From Actinomyces sp. oral taxon 170 str. F0386 (GTDB lineage Bacteria; Actinomycetota; Actinomycetes; Actinomycetales; Actinomycetaceae): DNA of 64,000 nt. The notes below the pieces were generated by a model. The model did not search any database. It had not been told where the DNA came from and saw only the letters and a program-made list of their open reading frames with translations. Below, one piece after another: positions 1-9,144 of the stretch. Numbering within the stretch: position 1 is the first letter of the stretch; every line of letters starts with the position of its first letter. The translations under genes were made by a program, and so were the position numbers. Where the stretch lies: assembly GCF_000195595.1 (NCBI RefSeq), contig NZ_GL882573.1:166983-230982 (forward strand), given 5' to 3'.

Positions 1-45
1 GACCGCGCTATGGGTCGGCGCCCGCCTCATCGGTGGACCGGGGTC

Positions 46-579
46 TCAGCCCTCCAGGGCGTGGAGGCGGTCGATCGGGGTGGAGACGGCCTCGCGGGCG
101 CGCACCACGGCGTCCTCGTCGGGGGCGTCGTAGAAGCACAGGCACTTGACCGTGTCCTCACGCACGTAGGTGCGCAGGAAGCTCACCTCCGGCACCTGGG
201 CGTACTTGGGGGAGTTTGCCTTCTTGCGCGCCAGGTAGGTCTCCATGGAGACCTCCTCGGGGATGTCCCACTCCACGAGGTAGTCGGCCTTGCGGGCCAG
301 GGCGCGCACGTCCTCCAGCTCGGCACCCACGAGGCGGACCTCGTCGGGACCGGTGACCTCGGCGTCGGAGGCGGCGCCCCGGACAGCGGCGGTCAGGCCG
401 TCGACGTCGTCGGAGGCGAGCTCGACGATGGTGAAGATGCGTTCGTGGCTGGCGGTGACCTGCGACTCCAGGACGGAGGCGCCGGCGGCCTCAACGGCCT
501 GAGAGACCTGGGCGATGAGGGCCTGGGCGGCCTCACGTGACGGAGTGGCGGGGACGAGCTCGAAGAGCTGGAGCGACAT
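46..579 (-). CDS. DUF4242-type protein (nickel-responsive/SCO4226-like fold family)
   Basis: A 177-residue soluble protein. The C-terminal part, from about residue 105, has a DUF4242-like stretch (SFLRTYVREDTVKCLCFYDA followed by a D-E-D acidic patch), which is a small ferredoxin-like alpha/beta module. The N-terminal half looks like a diverged second copy of the same fold, suggesting a tandem-domain protein. I chose the ATG at 577-579 because AAAGGAG lies just upstream; a longer frame to 681 has no ribosome site. No signal peptide or membrane segment is seen. Family members are small and of unclear function, one being a nickel-binding protein in Streptomyces. The function here is unknown. 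Confidence 0.6.
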   Translation of the reverse strand: MSLQLFELVPATPSREAAQALIAQVSQAVEAAGASVLESQVTASHERIFTIVELASDDVDGLTAAVRGAASDAEVTGPDEVRLVGAELEDVRALARKADYLVEWDIPEEVSMETYLARKKANSPKYAQVPEVSFLRTYVREDTVKCLCFYDAPDEDAVVRAREAVSTPIDRLHALEG

Positions 580-754
580 GGCGGCTCCTTTCCGTAGGGT
601 GTGCGTACCAACCTTGCGGTCCGTCCGAATTATTCCCGCTGGCTCCGGTGAACCAAGGGCGTGCTCGCTTCGTGGACACACCGCGGGGAGAGCACCGCGT
701 GCGGACGCGTCGCCACTCAGCGCCGTCTCGGGTCGAGGGACGATGCGCGAGTAG

Positions 755-1804
755 TCACCGTGCGTCCGTATCTCTCGCTTGTCTCTCGCCCCGGTGAGGT
801 GTCGACCGAGCCGTGACGGGGACGGCGAAGGACCTGCGGTCTCCTTTCCACGCGCCGGCTGGAACGGCCGAGCTCAGCATCTCCAGCTCCTCCGCTGTGA
901 GCCGGCAGGACATGGCTGAGGCGTTCTCCCTCACCCGGTCCGCTCTACGCGTTCCGGGGATGGGAACGACGTCGTCGCCCTGGGACAGCAGCCACGCGAG
1001 GGCGACCTGGGCCGTTGTCATGTCCCAGGACCTTGCGAGGTGAGTGAGCGCCGCAACCTGACTCAGGTTGGCACTGAGATGATCGCCGTTGAACCTGGGG
1101 TCGTTCGCCCGGAAGGGGCTGTCGGCGACGGTGCCGGCATCGATTCGCCCGCTGAGCAGCCCGCGGCCCAGAGGGCTGTACGGCACCAGGCCGACTCCGA
1201 GGTCCCGGGCGGCGGGCACGATACTGAGCTCCGGCTCGCGCCACATGAGCGACCACTCCATCTGCACTGCTGCGATGGGGTGAACGGCGTGGGCGCGCCT
1301 GAGCTCCTCGGGCGTCACCTCTGACACCCCGAGATGACGGACCTTGCCTTGAGCGACCAGGTCAGCCATGGCTGCGATGGACTCCTCGATCGGAACCTGC
1401 GGGTCCACGCGGTGCAGGTAGTACAGGTCGATGGTCTCCAGTCCCAGCCGGCGCAACGATGCGTCGCAGTAGGAGGCGATGCGGCTGGGATGAGCATCCA
1501 GCTGGACCCCGCCCTCGCGCCGGACGATGCCGAGCTTCGTGGCGATCTGAAGACTGTCGCGTGCGATGCCGCTGGTGGAGACGGCTCGGCCGACGATCTC
1601 CTCATTGTGGCCCTGCCCGTAGCTCATGGCGGTGTCGAGCATCGTGATGCCGGAGTCGAGGGCTGCATGGATGGCGGACAGGGACTCCCCGTCGTCGGCT
1701 GGACCGTACCCCTGGGACAGGCCCATGCAGCCGAGCCCCAGGGCGGAGGTTTCCAGGGCGCCCAGATGGTGGATCGTGGTGTCTGCGGATTCGATGAATG
1801 TCAT
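755..1804 (-). CDS. Aldo/keto reductase
   Basis: A 349-residue NADPH-dependent aldo/keto reductase of the AKR13/YajO-like group. The catalytic tetrad is visible: Asp57 and Tyr62 (LDTAMSYG), Lys90 (ATKLG) and His131 (YYLHRVD). The phosphate-binding end of the barrel (VPIPGTRR) is near residue 280. It probably reduces a small aldehyde or ketone in the cytosol; the substrate cannot be read from sequence. The ATG at 1804 is close to the divergent LysR gene, with about 79 bp between the two starts. That is the classic arrangement for a LysR regulator controlling its neighbour. The C-terminal tail (ARSTPHRGERQARD) is hydrophilic and not part of the fold. Confidence 0.88.
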   Translation of the reverse strand: MTFIESADTTIHHLGALETSALGLGCMGLSQGYGPADDGESLSAIHAALDSGITMLDTAMSYGQGHNEEIVGRAVSTSGIARDSLQIATKLGIVRREGGVQLDAHPSRIASYCDASLRRLGLETIDLYYLHRVDPQVPIEESIAAMADLVAQGKVRHLGVSEVTPEELRRAHAVHPIAAVQMEWSLMWREPELSIVPAARDLGVGLVPYSPLGRGLLSGRIDAGTVADSPFRANDPRFNGDHLSANLSQVAALTHLARSWDMTTAQVALAWLLSQGDDVVPIPGTRRADRVRENASAMSCRLTAEELEMLSSAVPAGAWKGDRRSFAVPVTARSTPHRGERQARDTDAR

Positions 1805-1860
1805 ACCTGAACGGTAGGTATCTCGACTTCTATACGTCCAAGACTGAGTTCACATGCATC

Positions 1861-1879
1861 CCATATCGATTTAATATGG
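1861..1879. promoter_or_regulatory. Candidate LysR operator in the divergent AKR-LysR promoter region
   Basis: CCATAT-N7-ATATGG is a perfect 6-bp-arm inverted repeat in the 79-bp divergent region. It ends 4 bp before the GTG start of the LysR gene. Its size and AT-rich dyad suit a LysR T-N11-A box and autoregulation. Binding by this regulator is an inference. Confidence 0.5.
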
Positions 1880-1883
1880 TGAG

Positions 1884-2783
1884 GTGGAACTGCGATATCT
1901 GCGGTCATTCGAGGCGATCGTGCGGTGCGGTGGGTTCACCAGGGCGGCTGCCGACCTCCACCTGGCTCAGCCGGTCGTCTCCGCCCACATCAAGCGGTTG
2001 GAGCTGGAGCTGGGAGTGACGCTGCTGCACCGCGCTCGACCGGTGTCCCTCAGCGCCGCCGGGGAGTCCTTCCTGCCATACGTGCGTCGAGCCCTGGCGA
2101 GTCTTGATGAGGGGGAGCGGGCCATGCGCGCCTTCCGGTCCGTGTCCGTCGGGCACGTCAGAGTGGCTGCGACGTCGCTCCTGGGCGGGTTCGACCTCGT
2201 GAGTACGATCGGTCGGTTCCGGCTGAGGTATCCGGGAGTCACGGTGTCGCTGCGCACCGGTCTCATCGCCGACCTGCTCGAAGAGCTCCATCGAGGACGG
2301 GTCGACGTCGTCGTCGGTCCTGTAGGGGAGCAGTGGGAGCAGGAAGGATCTCGTCGTACCGAGATCGCGGACGAACGGCTGGTCCTCATCACCCCGCTAT
2401 CGACTGCTCGGCGGGTGGGCTCATTGGCCGATGTGGTGGACGAACCGTTCGTGTGCCTGTCCTCGGACAGCGGACTGCGACGTTTGCTGAACACAGCATT
2501 CAGTGCGATCGATGCTGTGCCGCGGGTGGAGTTTGAGACGCACAGCCCGGCCAGTATCCGTGAGATGGTGGCGGCCGGCCTGGGGTGCGCGCTGATCGCG
2601 CAGTCGGCCGTGGACAAGGAGGGGCCGGACGTTCAGGTCCACTGCATCCCGGGGCTTCCTCCGCATCCGCCGATCGCCGCGATATCGGCGTCGGACGCGG
2701 CCCCGCCCATCGCCCGATTCGTCGATGAGCTGACAGCTGCGCGTTCTGCCTCGCGTACGGCAGGTGCGCCGCCGCCGGCTTGA
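1884..2783 (+). CDS. LysR-family transcriptional regulator
   Basis: A 299-residue LysR protein. The N-terminal winged HTH lies at about residues 2-60 (GGFTRAAADLHLAQPVVSAH then the KRLELELG wing). The periplasmic-binding-like effector domain runs from about residue 90 to 290. It starts at GTG 1884; an ATG eight bases upstream is out of frame. It is transcribed divergently from the aldo/keto reductase and probably controls it in response to a small effector. The effector is not predictable. The C-terminal proline/alanine tail is unusual but short. Confidence 0.9.
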   Translation: MELRYLRSFEAIVRCGGFTRAAADLHLAQPVVSAHIKRLELELGVTLLHRARPVSLSAAGESFLPYVRRALASLDEGERAMRAFRSVSVGHVRVAATSLLGGFDLVSTIGRFRLRYPGVTVSLRTGLIADLLEELHRGRVDVVVGPVGEQWEQEGSRRTEIADERLVLITPLSTARRVGSLADVVDEPFVCLSSDSGLRRLLNTAFSAIDAVPRVEFETHSPASIREMVAAGLGCALIAQSAVDKEGPDVQVHCIPGLPPHPPIAAISASDAAPPIARFVDELTAARSASRTAGAPPPA

Positions 2784-2817
2784 AGTTGACGGTCGTGCGC
2801 CCGTTACGCTGTCACTC

Positions 2818-4383
2818 GTGAATGAGCTCGACAGCGTCAACAGCAACGGAACCCCGGCCTGGGACAGCGCCCGCTACCTGCGGGAGATCCTCAAGGCCCC
2901 CGTCTACGAGGCGGCCGAGCACACGCCCCTGCAGGAGATGCCGACCCTGTCGGCCCGCCTGGGCAACACCGTCGAGGTCAAGCGCGAGGACCTCCAGTCG
3001 GTCCACTCCTTCAAGATCCGCGGCGCCTACAACGCCATGCGCTCCCTGAGCCCGGCCGAGCGCGAGCGCGGAGTCGTCACCGCCTCGGCCGGCAACCACG
3101 CCCAGGGCGTGGCCCGCTCCGCCGCCCTGCTGGGGATGAGCGCCATCATCGTCATGCCCACCGTCACCCCCCAGATCAAGGTCGACGCCGTTCGCGCCCT
3201 GGGCGGCGAGGTCCGCCTCCACGGGGACAACTTCGACGCCGCCAAGGCCGAGGCCACCCGCCTGGCCGAGGTCGAGGGCCACTCCTACATCGCCCCCTTC
3301 GACGACCCCCGCGTCATCGCCGGTCAGGGCACCATCGGCCTGGAGCTCATCCAGCAGGACGCCCACCTCGACCGCGTCTTCGTGCCCGTGGGCGGAGGGG
3401 GCCTGGCGGCCGGCGTCGCCGTCCTCATCAAGCAGCTCATGCCCGGCATCAAGGTCATCGGCGTCGAGCACGAGGAGTCGGCCTGCCTCAAGGCCGCCCT
3501 CCTGGGCGGCGAGCCCATCACCCTGCACCATGTGGGCCTGTTCGCCGAAGGAGTGGCCGTGCGCCGCATCGGTGAGGAGACCTTCCGCATGTGCCGGGCC
3601 CTGCTCGACGACGTCGTCACCGTCTCCTCCGACGAGACCTCCGCCGCCGTGCGAGACGTCTTCGACGACGTGCGCGCCATCTCCGAGCCCTCCGGGGCCC
3701 TGGCCCTGGCGGGCCTCAAGCGCTACGTCGCCGAGCACCACCTGGCCGGCGAGCGCCTCGCCTTCGTCCTGTCCGGCGCCAACCTCAACTTCTACCAGCT
3801 GCGCTACATCTCCGAGCGCAGCGAGATCGGTGAGCAGCGTGAGGCCATCCTCGGGGTCACCATCCCCGAGGAGCAGGGCTCCTTCCTGCGCTTCGCCTCG
3901 GTCCTGGGAGCCCGCTCGGTCACCGAGTTCAACTACCGCCTCTCCGCGGCCCGCACCGAGACCGACCCCGCCCGCATCTTCGTGGGCGTGCGCATCGCCC
4001 GGCGTCAGGAGCGCGCCGAGATCGTGGCGGACCTGGAGGAGGCCGGCTACGACGTCGTCGACCTCACCGACGACGAGCTCGCCAAGGTCCACGTGCGCTC
4101 CATGATCGGCGGGCGTGCCACCCCGGGCGTGCCCGAGCGCCTCTTCTCCTTCCTCTTCCCCGAGTCGCCCGGGGCGCTGGCCCACTTCCTGGAGGTGCTG
4201 GGCACCCGTTGGAACATCACTTTGTTCCACTACCGCACCGACGGCGCCGACTACGGCCGCATCCTGTGCGCCTTCGCGGCCGGTCCCGACGACGTCGAGC
4301 TGACCGAGCACATGGACCGTCTCGGCTACTCCTACAACGAGGAGACCGCCGACCCGGCCTTCCGCTTCTTCCTGGCCCGCTGA
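2818..4383 (+). CDS. ilvA: Threonine ammonia-lyase, biosynthetic (IlvA, long form)
   Basis: PLP-dependent threonine deaminase making 2-oxobutanoate, the first committed step to isoleucine. The 521-residue product has the PLP lysine at about residue 66 (HSFKIRGAYNAM), the SAGNHAQG loop and a VGGGGLAAG phosphate-binding glycine loop. Two C-terminal ACT-like regulatory domains follow (around LGVTIPEEQGSFLRFA and LFSFLFPESPGALAHF). These are expected to mediate isoleucine inhibition and valine activation, as in the long E. coli-type enzyme. I chose GTG 2818; an in-frame ATG at 2764 would overlap the LysR gene and add non-conserved residues. A second dehydratase without ACT domains lies at 42550-43572. 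Confidence 0.95.
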   Translation: MNELDSVNSNGTPAWDSARYLREILKAPVYEAAEHTPLQEMPTLSARLGNTVEVKREDLQSVHSFKIRGAYNAMRSLSPAERERGVVTASAGNHAQGVARSAALLGMSAIIVMPTVTPQIKVDAVRALGGEVRLHGDNFDAAKAEATRLAEVEGHSYIAPFDDPRVIAGQGTIGLELIQQDAHLDRVFVPVGGGGLAAGVAVLIKQLMPGIKVIGVEHEESACLKAALLGGEPITLHHVGLFAEGVAVRRIGEETFRMCRALLDDVVTVSSDETSAAVRDVFDDVRAISEPSGALALAGLKRYVAEHHLAGERLAFVLSGANLNFYQLRYISERSEIGEQREAILGVTIPEEQGSFLRFASVLGARSVTEFNYRLSAARTETDPARIFVGVRIARRQERAEIVADLEEAGYDVVDLTDDELAKVHVRSMIGGRATPGVPERLFSFLFPESPGALAHFLEVLGTRWNITLFHYRTDGADYGRILCAFAAGPDDVELTEHMDRLGYSYNEETADPAFRFFLAR

Positions 4384-4465
4384 GCCGTGACAATTCCGCG
4401 GCCTCGGCGTCCTGACCGAGGAGGTGAGGATGTTGGGGACTCGTTGTGGCAGGTGTCATGCAATA

Positions 4466-4493
4466 GGGGGTCGCTGTTTCTGTCAGAACCCCC
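4466..4493 (+). terminator. Weak hairpin downstream of ilvA
   Basis: GGGGGT and ACCCCC form a 6-bp stem with a 16-base loop about 80 bp after the ilvA stop, followed by a short AT stretch. It is a possible weak terminator; no other feature is apparent in the 219-bp gap before the next gene. Confidence 0.3.
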
Positions 4494-4602
4494 ATAGGGT
4501 TATTGACGAATCATTTGTCGCGGTCGGGCGCACCGCGGTTGCGCAGGGCGGCCTCCGCCTGACGCCGGCCCGACCCGGCCTATCTTGACCAGGAGAAATA
4601 TT

Positions 4603-5157
4603 ATGACCCGTCTCGCCGTCGTCGTCGGTTCCGTCCGCCCCAACCGTGTGGGTGGCGCCATCGCCCAGTGGGTGGTCGACCAGGCCAACGAGATCGAGGG
4701 CGTCGACGCCGAGCTCGTCGACATCGCCTCCTTCAACCTGCCCCTGTTCTCCGAGGAGATCCCCCCGCGCATGGCCGTCCCCAGCGACCCGGCCGGCGCC
4801 GCCTTCGACGCGGCCCTGAAGTCCTTCGACGCGCTGATCTTCGTCACCCCCGAGTACAACTTCTCCATCCCCGGCGCGCTGAAGAACGCCATCGACTTCC
4901 TCCAGCCCGGCGCCGTGGCCAACAAGGGCGTGGGTGTGGTCGGCTACTCCTACAGCGTCGGTATCCGCGCCGTCAGCCACCTCCAGCAGATCCTCCAGGG
5001 CATGGGCGCCACTGTCGTGGCCTCCAACGTGTTCCTGTCGCTCAACACCGACTTCGCCGAGGGCGCGTTCTCGCCGGCCTCCTTCCACGACCCGGAGGTT
5101 CCGGCCATGGTGCGCGACGTCGTCGCCCACTCCGACGCCCTGGCCTCCCTGCGCTGA
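4603..5157 (+). CDS. NADPH-dependent FMN reductase (flavodoxin-like)
   Basis: A 184-residue flavodoxin-fold oxidoreductase of the NADPH-dependent FMN reductase/azoreductase-like family. The FMN phosphate loop is GSVRPNRVGG at about residues 8-17. The flavin-binding TPEYNFSIPGALKNAIDF motif is near residue 80, typical of this family. It is cytosolic, with no targeting signal. The ATG at 4603 has AGGAGA seven bases upstream. A TTG eighteen bases earlier would place that ribosome site inside the gene and is rejected. It is probably a single-gene unit, with a strong palindromic terminator right after it. The physiological substrate (quinone, chromate, flavin) is unknown. Confidence 0.88.
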   Translation: MTRLAVVVGSVRPNRVGGAIAQWVVDQANEIEGVDAELVDIASFNLPLFSEEIPPRMAVPSDPAGAAFDAALKSFDALIFVTPEYNFSIPGALKNAIDFLQPGAVANKGVGVVGYSYSVGIRAVSHLQQILQGMGATVVASNVFLSLNTDFAEGAFSPASFHDPEVPAMVRDVVAHSDALASLR

Positions 5158-5194
5158 GGCTCGAATCCGGCTGAGCCGGAGGGCTCGCTCCCTC

Positions 5195-5238
5195 ATGTCG
5201 CCGTCGGCGGCACCCATGGGTGCCGCCGACGGCGACAT
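5195..5238 (+). terminator. Perfect 44-bp palindrome, intrinsic terminator
   Basis: Twenty-two-base arms (ATGTCGCCGTCGGCGGCACC... and its exact complement) meet at CCCATGGG, 38 bp after the FMN reductase stop, and are followed by CGTTTGTGTT. It is an unusually long perfect dyad for a terminator. Confidence 0.7.
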
Positions 5239-5291
5239 CGTTTGTGTTGCTGCTGCGAGGGTGCGGCCAGGTGGATGGGTAGGGTTCCACC

Positions 5292-7187
5292 ATGACTGAA
5301 CGCAGCGAGCGGGGCGGTTCCCACCGGGATGACAGAGGCGGACGCGGCGACCGCGGTTACCGGGGTGGCTCGGGTGGCGGTGACCGTGGCTACCGCGGCC
5401 GCGGCGGCGACCGCAGCCACCGGGATGGCGAGCGAGGTCGCTCGCGCCGCGTCTACGACGACGAGCCCCGCGATGGCCTCCTGGCCGACCTCGTCGGCCA
5501 CCTCCACGCCCTGGATGGGCGCTCGTACGCCGCCTACAAGGCGATCGTCGGACGCTACCGGGCCCCAGCCGGCTGGTTTCTCCACATCGACCGCGTCCAG
5601 TCCGACCCCTACGCCCCGCCCACGCGCATCCACGTGGACGTGCCCACGGACCTGCACGGCCTGGAGTTGCTCGACGAGGCCGACCTGCTGGCCGACGTCG
5701 ACCGGCGCCTGGCCGTGGGCGACTTCCTCACCCGCGAGCTGCACGCCGGATTCCGCGGCACGGCGCTGTCGATCGCCTCCCCGGGACAGGAGATTCTTCA
5801 GCGCTCCAGCATCATCGTGCGCCCGGATGAGACCGGAGAGAGGCCCGGCTGGGTCCTGGAGATCCGTGCCCGCCTGGCCCTGCCCGCCCAGGGTCGCTCC
5901 ATCCAGGGCCACGAGGCCTCCCGGATCGTGGGGCGCGACCTCGTGCGTGAGCTGGAGGAGGCCATGGATCTCACGGGCGAGCGGGGCGACCGGCTTGTGC
6001 GCCATATCGCCACCCTCGAGGACCATCGGGCCCTGACCGCGGCGGTGGCCGTCAATGGCTGGGTGTCCTTCCTCGCCGACGGCTCCGTCCTACCGCGCCG
6101 CTCCGGGGTGAGCGACGAGCCCCTGACCGGCGGCGTCGCCCTTGAGGCCCCCGACTCCATGGCCGCCACGGTGGAGCTCCCGCACGCCGGGACGGTGCGC
6201 GGCACCGTCGTCGGCGCAGGTGTCAACGTCATCGTCGGAGGCGGCTACCACGGCAAGTCCACGCTACTGAGCGCCATCGAGCGGGGTGTCTACCCCCACA
6301 TGCCCGGGGACGGGCGCGAGCTCGTGGCCACGGTCCCCGACGCCGTCAAGGTGCGGGCCGCCGACGGGCGCGCCGTGACCGGCGTCGACCTCACTCCCTT
6401 CATCTCCCACCTGCCGGCCGGACGCGACACCGCCTCCTTCACCACCCGCAACGCCTCGGGATCCACCTCCCAGGCCGCCTCCATCATTGAGGCCGTCGAG
6501 GCCGGCTCCACCGTGCTGCTGCTGGATGAGGACACCTCCGCCACGAACCTGCTCATCCGCGACTCGCGCATGCGCGAGCTGGTGGCTGCCGACCGCGAGC
6601 CCATCACGCCACTGGTGGACCGCATCACTGCACTGTTCCGCCAGCGGGGCGTCTCCACGGTCATGGTCATGGGCGGCTCCGGGGACTACCTGGACGTGGC
6701 CGACCGGGTTCTGCTCATGGACGCCTACCACCTGCGCGACGCCACCGAGCAGGCCCACCGGATCGTGGCCGACCAGCCTCGGCCGCTCACCGAGCTGGAG
6801 GACTTCGCCACTCCCAGGCAACGCGTCCCTGAACCTGCCCCGCCGCGCACCCGCCGGGGCCCCGTGCGCACCCGCGCCCACGGCACCTCCACTCTCGTCC
6901 TGGACCGGGAGGACGTCGACATCTCCGACGTCGGCGGCGTCACCGATCCCGGGCAGGCCGAGGCCGTCGCCTACGCCCTGCGCGCCCTGCTGGAGCAGCG
7001 CTTCGACGGGGTCTCCCCGCTGCGCGAGTGCTTGGACGACCTGGAGGCCCTGCTCGACGACGAGGGCCTGGACGCTCTGACCGATGAGCGCCCAGCCTTC
7101 CTCGTGCGCCCCCGCATGGTCGACGTCGGCGCGGCCGTCAGCCGCTACCGCAAGCTCGAGCTGGCCGGTCGACCCGACGAGGACTGA
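5292..7187 (+). CDS. ABC-class P-loop ATPase (COG3044-like) with RGG-rich N-terminus
   Basis: A 631-residue protein of the 'predicted ATPase of the ABC class' family. Residues 1-55 are an Arg/Gly-rich low-complexity tail with repeated DRGYRG units, resembling an RGG-box RNA-binding region. The Walker A GGGYHGKSTLL is near residue 317, a signature-like SGSTSQAA near 388, and the Walker B VLLLDEDTSATN near 407. The family has a core ATPase with flanking domains but no membrane part. Relatives include a trypanosome RNA-editing ATPase, so a nucleic-acid role is plausible but unproven. Starts at ATG 5292. It converges on the next gene across a shared terminator. Confidence 0.85.
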   Translation: MTERSERGGSHRDDRGGRGDRGYRGGSGGGDRGYRGRGGDRSHRDGERGRSRRVYDDEPRDGLLADLVGHLHALDGRSYAAYKAIVGRYRAPAGWFLHIDRVQSDPYAPPTRIHVDVPTDLHGLELLDEADLLADVDRRLAVGDFLTRELHAGFRGTALSIASPGQEILQRSSIIVRPDETGERPGWVLEIRARLALPAQGRSIQGHEASRIVGRDLVRELEEAMDLTGERGDRLVRHIATLEDHRALTAAVAVNGWVSFLADGSVLPRRSGVSDEPLTGGVALEAPDSMAATVELPHAGTVRGTVVGAGVNVIVGGGYHGKSTLLSAIERGVYPHMPGDGRELVATVPDAVKVRAADGRAVTGVDLTPFISHLPAGRDTASFTTRNASGSTSQAASIIEAVEAGSTVLLLDEDTSATNLLIRDSRMRELVAADREPITPLVDRITALFRQRGVSTVMVMGGSGDYLDVADRVLLMDAYHLRDATEQAHRIVADQPRPLTELEDFATPRQRVPEPAPPRTRRGPVRTRAHGTSTLVLDREDVDISDVGGVTDPGQAEAVAYALRALLEQRFDGVSPLRECLDDLEALLDDEGLDALTDERPAFLVRPRMVDVGAAVSRYRKLELAGRPDED

Positions 7188-7215
7188 CGGCCGGCCTCCC
7201 GCACTTCGACCAAGT

Positions 7216-7255
7216 CTTCACAGATGACCCAGTGGGGTCTGGGTCATCTCTGAAG
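7216..7255. terminator. Bidirectional terminator between convergent genes
   Basis: Sixteen-base arms with one mismatch (CTTCACAGATGACCCA and its partner) around an 8-base loop, followed by GTTTTT on the plus strand. It lies between the ABC-class ATPase gene and the convergent hypothetical gene. Confidence 0.75.
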
Positions 7256-7288
7256 TTTTTGTTGGTGAGTGAGCGAATGGTTTGCGCG

Positions 7289-8020
7289 CTAGGCGGCTGA
7301 GCTGGTCCGGTACATGTTGCGGTACTCGCTGGTGCGGGTGTGGATGAGGCGGGGGATCGAGATGGTCTTGTCGAACAGGCCGTCACGGTAGCCGGCCTGG
7401 AGACTGAACAGCACCATGAAGCGCAGCGCCATGGGGCTGCTCGTGCGGGCCACGCGACGTAGCGTCGAGTCGGGCATCTTGCGCAGGACGCTGACGATCC
7501 TGCCGGCGTCGCGCCAGGTGGCCCGCACCGGGGGCACGTTGAGGCGGTCGAGAGCCTCGACCTCGCGCAGGAAGAAGTCGGCGCCCTCCCGCTCGGCCGC
7601 GCGCCACCAGCCGGCGCGGTAGGTGGCCTCGAGCTGCTCGACGGCGTCGCACAGGGCGTCATAGTCGACGCCGACAACCTCGGTGCGCAGCTCCTCGGCC
7701 CGGATCCGCTCCAGAGTGGCGTACGCCAGCGGCAGGATGGTCCGGGCGACGTCGTCGACGGCGTTGTTGCGGGTGAGACGGTCGGCCTCAGGAAGGGGCT
7801 TGCCGTCGCGGGGCAAGCGGGCGTCGACCTCTTCCAGGTGCGCGACAGAGGCGCGCAGGTCGCTGGTGAGGCGGGCCGTGGAGCGCGGTACCCCCAGGGC
7901 GATGAGCAGCTCGGTCGCGGCACGCCACTGGAAGTCCGCGTCCTCGGACCAGTGGGTCTGCGGCTCCGTCCCCTCCGGCGTCTGGTTCGGGGACTGGGTG
8001 CTCGTCTGCCGGCTGCTCAT
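7289..8020 (-). CDS. Hypothetical protein, 243 aa
   Basis: Not assigned to a family. The product is soluble, mostly helical and rich in Arg, Glu and Ala. It has a polar N-terminal tail of about 25 residues (Ser/Thr/Gln-rich), no signal peptide, no membrane segment and no recognisable catalytic motif. The ATG at 8020 has AGGAGG nine bases upstream. It is the only gene between the terminator at 7216 and msrA. Codon use and GC match the neighbours, so it looks native rather than acquired. Confidence 0.7.
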   Translation of the reverse strand: MSSRQTSTQSPNQTPEGTEPQTHWSEDADFQWRAATELLIALGVPRSTARLTSDLRASVAHLEEVDARLPRDGKPLPEADRLTRNNAVDDVARTILPLAYATLERIRAEELRTEVVGVDYDALCDAVEQLEATYRAGWWRAAEREGADFFLREVEALDRLNVPPVRATWRDAGRIVSVLRKMPDSTLRRVARTSSPMALRFMVLFSLQAGYRDGLFDKTISIPRLIHTRTSEYRNMYRTSSAA

Positions 8021-8338
8021 CGGGGTTGAGCCTCCTGTAGTGCGCAGGGAAACAAGTCAGGCTGCCGCAGGCACTCAAGGCTGGGAGTATTAGTCGGCAG
8101 CTGGGAGACAGCGTCTCAAGACAACGTGTGAGAACCCTGGTGGTTTACGGTTCAAAGTCTGGAACGGCATAGATGGGTGCCGGAAGCGACATGGCCAGGT
8201 AAAGCGAGCAGCCTGAGGCGCTCCATCCGTGACTGCGTGATCTGGTTCGGCGCAGTCTCACCCAGCCCGATGTGGATGCCTCTCCCCACCGGAGACGCAC
8301 TGAGCCGGTGTCCCTGGGGCCTGGCTGCGGCAGCCTCG
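8021..8338. other. 318-bp intergenic stretch
   Basis: Lies between the msrA stop and the hypothetical gene start, both on the minus strand, and must hold the promoter of the latter. No convincing short gene, RNA or long repeat is seen. Confidence 0.5.
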
Positions 8339-9055
8339 TCAGGACGGCGCGTCTTCGGGCGCCAGGACGTCGGTCTGGGCGGGCAGGTCCGTGATGCCGA
8401 CCGGGCAGGTCACCCCGTTGGGGCCGTGGTTGCAGTAGCCGTTCGGGTTCTTGTGCAGGTAGGCCTGGTGGTAGTCCTCAGCCAGGTAGTAGGGGCCGCC
8501 GAACTGAGCCGGCGCGTCCTCCGCGTCCTCAATGGTGGTCACGCAGCTGCCCAGGCCCAGGCGGGTCAGCTCGCCCTGGAAGGCCTCGCGGATCCGCACG
8601 GCCGCTTCGCGTTGGGCGGGCGTCGTTGTCCACACCGCCGAGCGGTACTGGGTGCCGACGTCGTTGCCGTGACGGTTCAGGTGCGTGGAGTCGTGGTTCT
8701 CCCAGAAGGCCCGCAGCAGGGTCTCCCCACCCTCACCGCAGACGGCTGGATCGTAGACGACGCGCACCGTCTCAGCGTGACCGGTCGCCCCGGTGCACAC
8801 TTCCTGGTATGTGGGATTGGGCGTCTGACCGCCCATGTAGCCGACCGACGTCGAGACGACGCCGTCCTGGCGCCACAGGATCCGCTCCACGCCCCAGAAG
8901 CAGCCGGCGGCCAGATAGATGACCCGGCTACCCTCTGGCCACGGTCCGTCCAGGGGCGTCCCCAGCACCGGGTGGTCTCCGGGGGCGGGCAGGACCGGCG
9001 TCTCGTGGCCGGCCGGCGCCGATCTGCTGAGCGAGTGACGAAGGACGTTGAACAT
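8339..9055 (-). CDS. msrA: Peptide-methionine (S)-S-oxide reductase MsrA
   Basis: Reduces the S-epimer of methionine sulfoxide in oxidised proteins, using thioredoxin. The 238-residue protein has the invariant GCFWG motif with catalytic Cys52. The conserved YMGG and HAE(T)V segments and the Asp/Tyr-rich YYLAEDYHQAY substrate pocket follow. Cysteines near the C-terminus (NGYCNHG, VTCPVG) are candidate resolving cysteines. The roughly 45-residue N-terminal extension before the catalytic core is typical of actinobacterial forms. No export signal is seen, so it is cytosolic. The start at 9055 has only a weak ribosome site. Confidence 0.95.
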   Translation of the reverse strand: MFNVLRHSLSRSAPAGHETPVLPAPGDHPVLGTPLDGPWPEGSRVIYLAAGCFWGVERILWRQDGVVSTSVGYMGGQTPNPTYQEVCTGATGHAETVRVVYDPAVCGEGGETLLRAFWENHDSTHLNRHGNDVGTQYRSAVWTTTPAQREAAVRIREAFQGELTRLGLGSCVTTIEDAEDAPAQFGGPYYLAEDYHQAYLHKNPNGYCNHGPNGVTCPVGITDLPAQTDVLAPEDAPS

Positions 9056-9144
9056 GAGGACACGGTACTGCGCCCGGCCCCCATTCCCGCCCGCGCTTCA
9101 CTGACCGCGAGGAGCGGCTGGGGCGGAGGTGTGGCGGGTGTCAG

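Noticed and set aside
2812-4311. 499-codon minus-strand frame opposite ilvA
   Set aside because: Shadow frame; ilvA is complete on the plus strand with PLP and ACT signatures.
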